Assembly: GCA_963785255.1 (NCBI GenBank) | Contig: CAWAUR010000015.1 | Coordinates: 124,001-188,000 of the forward strand | Direction of reading: 5' to 3' | Source of the DNA: Bog-159 sp963785255 | GTDB lineage: Bacteria > Acidobacteriota > Terriglobia > Bryobacterales > Bryobacteraceae | Length of the DNA: 64,000 nucleotides | Shown: piece after piece, positions 33,639 to 41,791 of the stretch | Layout of the letters: every line of letters starts with the position of its first letter | Numbering within the stretch: the first letter of the stretch is position 1 | Program-made: the position numbers and the translations under genes | The notes under the pieces: generated by a model | The model's input: only the letters and a program-made list of their open reading frames with translations | Told to the model about the DNA's origin: nothing | Database searches by the model: none

Positions 33639-34608
33639 ATGAAGGGAGTTTCGCCTGTGCGATTCTTGGCGATGTCGGTAGCGCTGTTTCTAGCAGGTCT
33701 CGCGGCATCGTCGGTCGGTTCGGCTTGTTCGCTGACCCTTTCGCCGATTTCAGTAGGATCGAGCTTTAGGGGTGAAAGTGTCTGGCTACGACGGCCCTGT
33801 CAAAGGCCTTCTCCTAAGCTTGACTAGCCCTCAAAGTCGTGCCCAGTCGGCGGTCACGGACAATCACGGAATCGCTGCCTTTTACAACGCCCTACCGGGC
33901 ACACACTACCTTGGGGCGGATCCCGATAATGGTTATGGCCTATTACTGGACGTGAAGCCGAATCGCCCAGCAAACAAGATCGTCCGGATGAGGTGGCCAT
34001 CCATCGAGCCGATCCACGTGCGCTCTCTTTCCGGTACGATGCGCGCACCGGATATCGTTCCAGGGCGACTCGAGCAGTCGGTCTTGTCAATCGAACTGCT
34101 TGATGGGATCTCCGGGCAGATTCTCTCCAGCATAAACACCACAGGCCGCGGTGCGTTTGACTTCGGCAAACTTGTCCCGGGTCTTTATTTCATCCACCTG
34201 AAGCCATACTCAGCCTTTTCCCATAAGGTTGAGGGTCTCATCAGCGTCGCCGTGGATCCCGCCGCTCCCGTGCGCGCGGAAAGACTTGACCTCAGACTGA
34301 AATGGACAGACTGCGGCCTGATGTATACGGATCAGCTCCAGTGCCCCCAACTCGACCTGCACGTAAAGAAGCTTGAAGGCCACGCGAGCGACTCCATGGG
34401 ACGCGCTTTGTGGAGCGCGGACATTGTTCTGCTGGATGCCACACAGAGCGAAGTGGTACATGTGAGCACTGACCCCCACCGCAATTTCTCATTCCCCGGG
34501 CCTCTGGTGGGCACGTTCGAGTTACGGATTGACGGGGAAGGATTCACCCCTGTGCATACTCCGCTTACAACATCGAACCCACCGCAGTCAACTCCTTTCT
34601 GGAAATAG
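33639..34608 (+). pseudogene. Secreted carboxypeptidase-regulatory-like protein, frameshifted
   Basis: The first frame encodes a signal peptide (FLAMSVALFLAGLAASSVGS) and SLTLSPISVGSSFR. An extra G in the GGGG run at 33769-33772 breaks it; removing it gives SSFRVKVSGYDGPVKGLLL and a continuous product of about 322 aa to 34608. The mature part is all beta, with repeated segments such as LLDGISGQILSSINTTGRGA and KLVPGLYFIHLKP that resemble carboxypeptidase regulatory or Cna-B type domains. No catalytic residues seen. It may be intact in the organism if the run length is a read error. Confidence 0.65.
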
Positions 34609-35132
34609 AAGCCACATACGGAATTTGCAGCACGGTCCGAGCAAAATGACCTCTCGGACCCTCACTCTCCCTCGCTTCCGCGCGGAGTTTCAAGGTGCTT
34701 CTGGAATTGCAGCTACCTTCCGCACTGTCGACCATTCTTGCTTAGACCGTCCTCGTGAGCTAAGAGTCCGTCCTACAAAAGGTAACTTTGCAACATCGGC
34801 AGAAACCCGTAGACATTGGGCACGGATGTTGCCAAATTCGGTGGCGACTATCGGGCGAAAGCAGGCTGATCGCAGCACTGGAACGGCCCCCCAGGCCCTG
34901 GTGCAAACGCTCTCGAAAAGTCCGGTTCTGGTTCGCGACTCCGGCTATTCAACTGGTGCGCCTGGCTGGACCCAGGAAGCGCGCGCCCGCCCCAAAGGCC
35001 CCTAAACGGCGATCTTCTTAGACTGTACTGAATGCGTGCGCGCATCACTTCCGCCAAATCGGCTTGTATTCAATGACCCCCCGGGTAGCGGTCCGCATTC
35101 CCTGCCGACGCCGCTCCATCCCCCAAGCTAAA
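34609..35132. other. Non-coding or decayed stretch
   Basis: About 520 bp. An open frame on the plus strand (up to 35005) has no family resemblance and a composition unlike the neighbours, so I do not call it. No RNA gene or palindromic repeat was seen. Confidence 0.5.
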
Positions 35133-36503
35133 ATGGCATTCATGGAGACCGAAGCCCCTGCGGCATCCGACACGTCCCGCGCGGAGATCGACCGCCGCAA
35201 GCTGGAAGAACTCGCCCGCCTCGGCTGGTATCACAGCCTCGAACTACCCGACGGGCAGGTGATCAAGGGCTTCCAGAGCCTCGAAGTCCTCCGCAATCGC
35301 CTGGTGCAGTTCCCCGTCCCCGCCGATTTGCGCGGCAAACGCGTGCTCGATATCGGCGCCTGGGATGGCTGGTTCACCTTCGAACTGGAACGTCGCGGCG
35401 CACAAGTGACAGCCGTCGACTCCACCGCCTTCGAAAGTTTCCGCGTCGCGCGCGATCTGCTCGGCTCCCACGCCGAATATCGCATCGCCGACGTGTGCCG
35501 CCTCTCGCCCACTGAAATCGGCTATTTCGATATCGTGATGTTCCTGGGCGTGCTCTATCATTTGAAGCATCCCATGCTGGCGCTCGAGAAAGTGTGCGAA
35601 CTGGCGACCGATATGGTCTGCGTCGAATCGTTTGTCACCGACGATGGCAGCGATCCCGACGGCAAGCCGGTTATGGAGTTCTACGAAACCACCGAATTGT
35701 GCGGCCAATTCGATAATTGGGTGGGGCCGAACACCGCTTGCCTGCTGGCCATGTGCCGCACCGCCGGATTCGCCCGCGTGGAACTCGAAAGCGTGCTCGA
35801 CCATCGTGCGCACGTCACCTGCTATCGCCGCTGGCCGGAAATCGAAGCCGCGCGCGAGCCGGCGCCGTATCTTACTTCAGTTGAAAACGCCACCACGCGC
35901 GGCCGCGATTTCTCCGAATCGAACGACGATTACGTGGCCATCTGGTTCAAAAGCCCGCGCACCGATCTCACCAAGGGCGACGTGTTCCCGCGCGTCGGAC
36001 CCTACGGCTCGCATCCCGTTTTCCTGCAAAACATCGGCGGCGACGGCTGGCAGGTGAACTGCAAACTTCCGCCGGGACTCGCCCCCGGTTGGCATGCCGC
36101 GACCCTGCGCACAACGGGCACCGCCTGGGGAAACCCGGTGCGCATCGGCGTCGATCTTTCCGCCGAGCAGCGCCGCCAACGCCCCGCGAGCGCCGCGGCC
36201 GCCAGTATCCGCATCGCCATCGCCACGGACGGCAAGACCTGGGAACGCAACCTGGTCCACACCGGCGTCCAAAGCTGTATCTCGCTGTGGGTTTCCGGAT
36301 TGCCGGAGGGCACTGTTCGGGACGATGTCACCGTTTGGCTGGATGGCGACGATCTGCCCGCCGTATTTCTTTCCGAACCCGATCCGCAGGGATTGCGCCA
36401 GATCAACGCCATGCTCCCCTCGGGCGCGCAGCCGGGCGAATGTTCCGTGTCGGTGGCGCTCGGCGGCGCCGTCTCCGCGCCGGTCGCCGTGAGGTTGGTC
36501 TGA
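35133..36503 (+). CDS. CmoB-like SAM methyltransferase with Ig-like tail (paralogue 1)
   Basis: About 456 aa. Residues 1-255 are a class I methyltransferase of the CmoB/DUF1698 type: GWYHSLELPDGQVIKGFQS, RVLDIGAWDGWFTFELERRG (SAM site), VMFLGVLYHLKHPM, and VESFVTDDGS. The remaining 200 residues are two beta domains, the first with the motif LPPGLAPGWHAATLRTTG. The start could also be ATG 35142. The next gene, its paralogue, begins right after the stop. True CmoB carboxymethylates tRNA U34; the added beta domains and the tandem copies argue for another substrate, perhaps a sugar or secreted glycan. Confidence 0.75.
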   Translation: MAFMETEAPAASDTSRAEIDRRKLEELARLGWYHSLELPDGQVIKGFQSLEVLRNRLVQFPVPADLRGKRVLDIGAWDGWFTFELERRGAQVTAVDSTAFESFRVARDLLGSHAEYRIADVCRLSPTEIGYFDIVMFLGVLYHLKHPMLALEKVCELATDMVCVESFVTDDGSDPDGKPVMEFYETTELCGQFDNWVGPNTACLLAMCRTAGFARVELESVLDHRAHVTCYRRWPEIEAAREPAPYLTSVENATTRGRDFSESNDDYVAIWFKSPRTDLTKGDVFPRVGPYGSHPVFLQNIGGDGWQVNCKLPPGLAPGWHAATLRTTGTAWGNPVRIGVDLSAEQRRQRPASAAAASIRIAIATDGKTWERNLVHTGVQSCISLWVSGLPEGTVRDDVTVWLDGDDLPAVFLSEPDPQGLRQINAMLPSGAQPGECSVSVALGGAVSAPVAVRLV

Positions 36504-37886
36504 ATGGCTGCCGAGAGCGCCGCGGGCAACGCCACCTTCCACGATCTGGTGCAGCAACAGGTCGCACGGCTTTCGACGAAAGGCTGGTATCACAGCATCG
36601 AGCTGCCGGATGGCAGCGTGATCCAGGGCATGATCGGCATCGATGCGCTGAAGGCGCGCCTGGCGGCCTTTCCCATCCCCGCCGATCTTACCGGCAAGCG
36701 CGTGCTGGATGTGGGCGCCTGGACCGGCTGGTGCAGCTTCGAAATGGAGCGCCGCGGCGCGGAGGTGGCGGCGGTCGATTGCATCGAGTTCGAAGAATTC
36801 CGCGAGGCGCACCGCCTGATCGGTTCGCGCGTCGATTACCGCATTCTGGATGTCGACGAGCTCACGCCGGAGAGCGTCGGCCTGTTCGATTACGTGCTGT
36901 TTTTCGGCGTGCTCTACCATTTGCGAAATCCGCTGCTGGGCCTCGAAAAGATCTGCGCCATTACTAAGGACACGGCGTTCGTCGAATCTTTCGTTACCGA
37001 CGATGGTTCCGCGCCGTGCGCGATGGAATTCTACGAGACCGACGAGTTGGGTGGGCAGATCGACAATTGGTTCGGCCCTAGCGTCAAGTGCGCCGCCGCG
37101 CTCTGCCGGTCGGCGGGCTTCGCGCGCGTGAACCTCGAATATGTTTCCGAACGCCGCACCGGATTCACTTGCCGCCGCCGGTGGGAGCCCGCGCCGGCCG
37201 ATCCCACGGAGCCCGCGCCGCTGCTCTATTCCGCCGTCAACAACCGCACGCACGATATCGAGTTTCATCCCGGCAAGGACGAATATATTTGCGCGTATTT
37301 CCGTAGCGAAGTACCGGATATTACGCGCGATCGCGTGCGCATTGAAGTGGATGAGCTGGGCGCGCCGGTCTTGGTGCTGGCGAATCTGCGCGCGCAAGAA
37401 TGGCAGGCCAATCTGCGCGTGCCGCCGGGACTTGCGCCAGGTCCGCACACCGTGCGCCTGCGTACCGCGGGCAGCGGTTATAGCAATTCATTCGAGGTCC
37501 GGTATGGGACAGGCTCGACCCCGCGCGCAACTTCCGCCACGCCGGCGGCATCGCCTGCGCAACCGGCGCCGGTCATCTATGAACTCTCGAACGGCATGAC
37601 CGACACTAACGTCTTCCAGGGTCACCGCAATGAGTATATCCGCTGCCGATTTCGCACCGCGGAGACCGGGATCGACCGCGCCGGCGTCATACTTCAAATC
37701 GATGAAGCCGAGCAACCGGTCCTCTTCCTCACTGACGTCGGAGGCGGCCGCTGGCAAATCAACTCACGCTTGCCCCTCGGTCTGGCGCCCGGTGAGCATC
37801 GTGTCCGCGTGCGCACCGCCGCGAGCGGTTTCAGCGATTCGAACAGTTTCGAGTTACGAGGCTTCCAGGATCGTCCCGGCAAGTGA
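36504..37886 (+). CDS. CmoB-like SAM methyltransferase with Ig-like tail (paralogue 2)
   Basis: A 460-aa paralogue of the preceding gene, starting directly after its TGA with no spacer. The methyltransferase part has GWYHSIELPDGSVIQGM, RVLDVGAWTGWCSFEMERRG and LFFGVLYHLRNPLLGLEKIC. The tail has two copies of the same Ig-like unit, each ending in PPGLAPGPHTVRLRTAGS or LPLGLAPGEHRVRVRTAAS. Sequence similarity between the two genes shows an old tandem duplication with rearranged tail domains. They are surely one operon. Substrate unknown. Confidence 0.75.
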   Translation: MAAESAAGNATFHDLVQQQVARLSTKGWYHSIELPDGSVIQGMIGIDALKARLAAFPIPADLTGKRVLDVGAWTGWCSFEMERRGAEVAAVDCIEFEEFREAHRLIGSRVDYRILDVDELTPESVGLFDYVLFFGVLYHLRNPLLGLEKICAITKDTAFVESFVTDDGSAPCAMEFYETDELGGQIDNWFGPSVKCAAALCRSAGFARVNLEYVSERRTGFTCRRRWEPAPADPTEPAPLLYSAVNNRTHDIEFHPGKDEYICAYFRSEVPDITRDRVRIEVDELGAPVLVLANLRAQEWQANLRVPPGLAPGPHTVRLRTAGSGYSNSFEVRYGTGSTPRATSATPAASPAQPAPVIYELSNGMTDTNVFQGHRNEYIRCRFRTAETGIDRAGVILQIDEAEQPVLFLTDVGGGRWQINSRLPLGLAPGEHRVRVRTAASGFSDSNSFELRGFQDRPGK

Positions 37887-38045
37887 TGGGGGTAGAGCGC
37901 TGGAAGGCGGCGCCGCCTCAATTGCCTGCGCGCCCCCACCGTGGCCCCTGCGCGCCGGTGCCGGGATCTGAGCCATTTGCGTCACCTGCGCCCGAAAATG
38001 CTGCAGACCCTTGACAAGCCGCCTGCATTTTGCCCAGAATTCGCT

Positions 38046-38201
38046 ATGACCTTTTTCCGCGCCGCTTCGCTCCTCGCTCTCGTGCTTCTTGTGGCCGCCG
38101 CTGGGCTGGCGCAGAACGACCCCGATCGCCGACAACCGAAACATCACCCTCACTTCACGTTTTATCCACAGGTAGTACACCGCCCGTCCTGGCCATCTTA
38201 A
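38046..38201 (+). CDS. Possible 51-aa secreted peptide or gene remnant
   Basis: A short frame beginning with a good signal peptide (MTFFRAASLLALVLLVAAAG, then LAQ) followed by a 28-aa hydrophilic tail rich in Pro and His ending PSWPS. The signal is convincing; the tail is short, so it may be the 5' end of a lost secreted-protein gene. No ribosome-binding site is obvious. Confidence 0.35.
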   Translation: MTFFRAASLLALVLLVAAAGLAQNDPDRRQPKHHPHFTFYPQVVHRPSWPS

Positions 38202-38898
38202 TGAAAACACATAAAATAGAGTCTGTGGAAAACAATTCTGAAACACGATTTTCACTTGACTGTAACATGCGAAAGAGTCATGATGACAGAGGTTCCAAGA
38301 GGTCTGAGGAACAGCAAGCCGCTGAACGCTTAGCGAGCCTGGAGCGGTGATCTGGTATCGGCACTAATAAAATAGATTCGATGCCGGGGAGTGACAGGCA
38401 ATCGGGGGCGCTCGGAAGGCGAACTTTCCGGCGCGGAACCGGGTTGAACGCTTTGATCCTTAAGGGTTTGAAAGACCCCGAAGGGGAGTGGAGATCCGCG
38501 GAAACGTTGGAAATGCCGGACGCAAGTCGGGCAACGGGATTTCGGTAGCGAGCTTGCGCGCAACGGGGCGAACCGGAACGCGCAGGGGAATCGGAATCCG
38601 AACGGGCAAGACGAACGTCAGGTAGGGTGTCGAAGAAGTAGGCCGGGAGCTTCGACCTCGAAATGGTGGCCTGGAGACGGGCAGTCGTTTCGGGAGAGTG
38701 AAAGGCCGCTTCGAGATGCCGGTTCTGGCCAGAAAAGCTGGCAGGTGAGCCCGGAAGCTTTGATCCGTAGCTTTCGAAAGAAGGCGGCGGGGAGCCGAAG
38801 GGAGAGCACCCGGCGATTCTGGCTGCAAGGCTCTGTGCCGTTGCATGCCGGCGGAGAGTTTGGCTGCGAGATCGGGTCACTTGGAACCATTTTCTTTT
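38202..38898. other. Purine-rich gap upstream of fumarylacetoacetase
   Basis: About 700 bp. The plus strand is strongly purine-rich. Two partial copies of a segment (CTTTGATCCTTAAGGGTTTG near 38454 and CTTTGATCCGTAGCTTTCGA near 38759) suggest an internal duplication. Open frames on the minus strand here are low-complexity and lack family resemblance. I cannot assign a function. Confidence 0.5.
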
Positions 38899-40191
38899 TT
38901 GAACAGCACGCACGATCCGGCGCTCACCAGTTGGGTCCAATCCGCCAATCGGCCCGGCGCCGATTTCCCCATTCAGAATCTCCCGTTCGGTTTGTTCAAT
39001 AGCAGCACCGACCTGGCCATCGGCGTCGCGATCGGCGATCGCATCCTCGATCTCGACCGCGCCGCGCAGGCGGGGCTGCTGGATGGCCTGTCGCAGAAGA
39101 CCGTGGACGCCTGTTCCACGCTTTCGTTGAACACGTTGATGGGTCTCGGTCCGCGGCATTGGTCGCCCCTTCGGAAGCGGCTCTCGGATTTGCTGCGCAC
39201 TGGCAGCGAATATCAAGCCGCCGTCGAGCCGCTCTTAGTTCCCATGGCCGAAGTGGAAATGCGAGTCCCCGCCCGCATCGGCGACTATACCGATTTCTAC
39301 GCCTCCATCCACCACGCCACCAACGTCGGCCGCCTGTTCCGTCCCGACAATCCGCTGCTGCCGAATTACAAATACGTGCCGATCGGTTATCATGGGCGCG
39401 CTTCGTCCATCGTGATGAGCGGGGAGCCCGTGCGGCGGCCCTGCGGTCAGACCAAGGATGTCGCGTCTGCCGAGCCCATGTTCGGACCTACGCGCGCGCT
39501 CGATTACGAATTGGAAGTCGGGTTCTTCGTGGGACCCGGCAATGAACTTGGCCGGCCGATTTTCATGGACGATGCCGAATCGAATATCTTCGGGCTCTGC
39601 CTGCTCAACGACTGGTCGGCGCGCGATATTCAGTCCTGGGAATATCAGCCGCTCGGTCCGTTTCTTGCCAAGAATTTCGCCACCATCATCTCGCCCTGGA
39701 TCGTGACCATGGAAGCGCTGGCGCCCTACCGCGTGCCGGCGTACGTGCGGCCAGAAGGCGATCCGGCTCCGCTGCCGTACCTGAGTTGGGACGAAGATCG
39801 CGAACACGGCGGCATCGATCTTACGCTCGAAGTTCACCTTGCATCGCGCCAGATGCGTGAAGCCGGCATCCCGCCGATGCGCCTGAGCCTCGGCAACCTG
39901 CGCAATCTCTATTGGACGCTCGCCCAATTGCTCACGCACCACGCGAGCAACGGCTGCAATTCGCAACCAGGCGATTTGATGGGCAGCGGCACGGTCTCCG
40001 GACCGCAGCCCGAAGAACGCGGCTGCCTGCTTGAGCTGACCCGCCGCGGCGCCGATCCCATCCTGCTGCCGACCGGGGAGCCGCGCAAATTTCTGGAGGA
40101 TGGCGACGAGGTCATTCTCAGCGGCTACTGCCAGCGCGACGGCTTCGCGCGTATCGGCTTCGGCGAATGCCGGGGCACGATCACAGAATAA
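38899..40191 (+). CDS. Fumarylacetoacetase
   Basis: About 430 aa from a TTG start (LNSTHDPALTSWV), matching the usual length and N-terminus of bacterial and animal fumarylacetoacetase. Metal and substrate residues are in YTDFYASIHHATNVG, the LDYELEVGFFVGPGNE Glu pair, and LCLLNDWSARDIQSWEYQPLGPFLAKNF (split). It performs the last step of tyrosine breakdown, giving fumarate and acetoacetate. The rest of that pathway (hppD, hmgA) is not adjacent. The exact start is uncertain because several TTG/CTG codons are in frame upstream. Confidence 0.9.
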   Translation: MNSTHDPALTSWVQSANRPGADFPIQNLPFGLFNSSTDLAIGVAIGDRILDLDRAAQAGLLDGLSQKTVDACSTLSLNTLMGLGPRHWSPLRKRLSDLLRTGSEYQAAVEPLLVPMAEVEMRVPARIGDYTDFYASIHHATNVGRLFRPDNPLLPNYKYVPIGYHGRASSIVMSGEPVRRPCGQTKDVASAEPMFGPTRALDYELEVGFFVGPGNELGRPIFMDDAESNIFGLCLLNDWSARDIQSWEYQPLGPFLAKNFATIISPWIVTMEALAPYRVPAYVRPEGDPAPLPYLSWDEDREHGGIDLTLEVHLASRQMREAGIPPMRLSLGNLRNLYWTLAQLLTHHASNGCNSQPGDLMGSGTVSGPQPEERGCLLELTRRGADPILLPTGEPRKFLEDGDEVILSGYCQRDGFARIGFGECRGTITE

Positions 40192-40220
40192 TAAGTCGTA
40201 TTGTGGGGCGGCCAAGCAAA

Positions 40221-41003
40221 TCAGAGCCACCCAGGCGCTCGCAAATCCGCAACCGGCTCTTCGAACGAGCACGATCCAAAGCTATGCGCGAAATCGCGGC
40301 GGGCAGTTTGAATCTCCGCGGTCGTGATGCGGTTTCTCCGCCACAATAACTCGCCGTTCATAAACCGGAACGCGCCGGCATCGCTTTCGTTCAGCACGTC
40401 GAGAACCATGCTCCGCTCCGTTCCGCGCCACTTGAGGGCCGCCGCTACAAACACATTCACAAATCCATGCATGGTGGCGCGGGGGCTATCCGCTGCATAA
40501 GTCAGCGGCCGCACGGACCGGATCGGATGATGGAGCCCCGCCGTAGCCTTAAACGCCACCCGTCGCGCCGCCGCCTCGCATAGAAAATCCGCCAGCGATT
40601 CCGATGTTGGAATGGCGTCCGGCGTTAAGCCGCCCGTCCGGACCTTCGCAAACGCGCCGTGTCCGATCGCTCCCACCGGCGCCTCACAATATGTCGGCAG
40701 CGATAGCAGTTGCGGCAGTTTCGTCTCAAGAGTCTCCACCTGCGCCGGCAACGGGCCCGGCTCGCTATCGACCAACAGCGTCACTCGCCACCCATCGCCC
40801 AAACGCGCCTCCTGCAACTTCGCGGCCGGAAGCACCAGCCGGTTGAGCATCCAACTATCCGCCGATGCCCGATACGTCTCGTAATTCTCCAAAACCCGCG
40901 GCAGTGGCAGACCCGCCGGCGGATACAATCCCGCATAATCGATCAGATTCGCGAGCAGTGCGCGCAGCGAATCGGGAATTCGTGGCATCATTTCAAGAGC
41001 CAT
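40221..41003 (-). CDS. Conserved-looking protein, unknown
   Basis: About 260 aa from ATG 41003 (alternative ATGs at 40991 and 40988). The protein is soluble and starts with SLRALLANLIDYAGLYPPAG; the middle shows an alternating pattern with VTLLVDSEPGPLP and the end has VNVFVAAALKWRGTERSMVL (split). I do not recognise the family. The frame extends further upstream but there it is antisense to the divergent PaiB-like gene, so I stop at 41003. It converges on the fumarylacetoacetase gene; a functional link is not shown. Confidence 0.6.
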   Translation of the reverse strand: MALEMMPRIPDSLRALLANLIDYAGLYPPAGLPLPRVLENYETYRASADSWMLNRLVLPAAKLQEARLGDGWRVTLLVDSEPGPLPAQVETLETKLPQLLSLPTYCEAPVGAIGHGAFAKVRTGGLTPDAIPTSESLADFLCEAAARRVAFKATAGLHHPIRSVRPLTYAADSPRATMHGFVNVFVAAALKWRGTERSMVLDVLNESDAGAFRFMNGELLWRRNRITTAEIQTARRDFAHSFGSCSFEEPVADLRAPGWL

Positions 41004-41021
41004 TGTAAAAGGAGTCTCTGC

Positions 41022-41717
41022 ATGAACCGCCGCAACCTGTTGCTCGCCCTGTCCGCCGCCGGTCTCGATCTGAAGGCGCAAGAGCTCTCGCCCGGCTCGC
41101 TCTATATCCCGAAGCCCCAACTGGTCGACGACCGTAAATTCCTCCAGGATTTCATGGACGAATTCGCCTTCGCCGATCTTATCACCGCCAGCCCAGGCAT
41201 CCGCATCACCCACATCCCCACTGTTCTCGATCGCACGGCGACGCCTTACGGAACCGTCTTCGGCCACATCTCGCGCCAGAACATCCAGAACAAATGCTTC
41301 GACGGCCGGCAGCCCGCCGTGATTGTGTTCCGTGGGCCGCATAGCTATATCTCGCCGACCTGGTATACCAAGCCCGAAGCCGTGCCGACCTGGAATTTTG
41401 CCGTTGTGCACGCCACCTGCCGCCCCAAGGCGATCACCGATCCGGAGATCCTTCACAGCTTGCTGGGACGTCTTATCGCCAAATTCGAAGGACCGGATTC
41501 CGCCTACGATTTCGCCAAGTTGCCCGCCAGCTACGTGCACGGCCTGATCGGAGGGATCGTCGGATTTGAGATGCAGATCGAACTGCTGGAGGGCAAATTC
41601 AAGTTGGGGCAGGACCGCAGCGAAGCGGACCGGCAAGCCATTCTGAAGAATCTACAGTCCGCCAGGCAGCCGCGCTCGATCTACGAATTCACGGCTGCCT
41701 TTTACAAGCGCGGGTAG
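41022..41717 (+). CDS. PaiB-like FMN-binding protein with Tat-like N-terminus
   Basis: A 231-aa protein with a good ribosome-binding site (AAAAGGAG). After about 22 residues (MNRRNLLLALSAAGLDLKAQ) it has the PaiB fold: LYIPKPQLVDDRKFLQDFMD (split), THIPTVLDRTATPYGTVFGH, AVIVFRGPHSYISPTWY and VPTWNFAVVHATC. PaiB proteins are described as FMN-binding negative regulators in Bacillus and are cytoplasmic. The RR-containing hydrophobic N-terminus suggests export of a folded flavoprotein instead. Divergent from the unknown 260-aa gene. Confidence 0.8.
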   Translation: MNRRNLLLALSAAGLDLKAQELSPGSLYIPKPQLVDDRKFLQDFMDEFAFADLITASPGIRITHIPTVLDRTATPYGTVFGHISRQNIQNKCFDGRQPAVIVFRGPHSYISPTWYTKPEAVPTWNFAVVHATCRPKAITDPEILHSLLGRLIAKFEGPDSAYDFAKLPASYVHGLIGGIVGFEMQIELLEGKFKLGQDRSEADRQAILKNLQSARQPRSIYEFTAAFYKRG

Positions 41718-41791
41718 GACAGGCCTCCTGGCCTGTCCAGGCGCGCTTCGCGCGCTGAAGAGCGGGCCTGGACAGCCGGGAGGACTGCCTA
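41717..41791. repeat. Family B palindrome cluster
   Basis: GGACAGGCCTCCTGGCCTGTCC, then GCGCGCTTCGCGCGC, then GGGCCTGGACAGCCGGGAGG: three hairpin modules in a row between the convergent PaiB-like and PQQ-propeller genes. The position fits a two-way terminator. Confidence 0.8.

Noticed and set aside
34529..35005. 158-codon plus-strand frame after the frameshifted secreted protein
   Set aside because: No resemblance to any family, Arg/Ser/Thr-rich low-quality composition and overlap with the preceding gene.
38278..39216. A 312-codon minus-strand frame over the fumarylacetoacetase start
   Set aside because: A third of it is antisense to the conserved enzyme, and the rest is low complexity without recognisable motifs.
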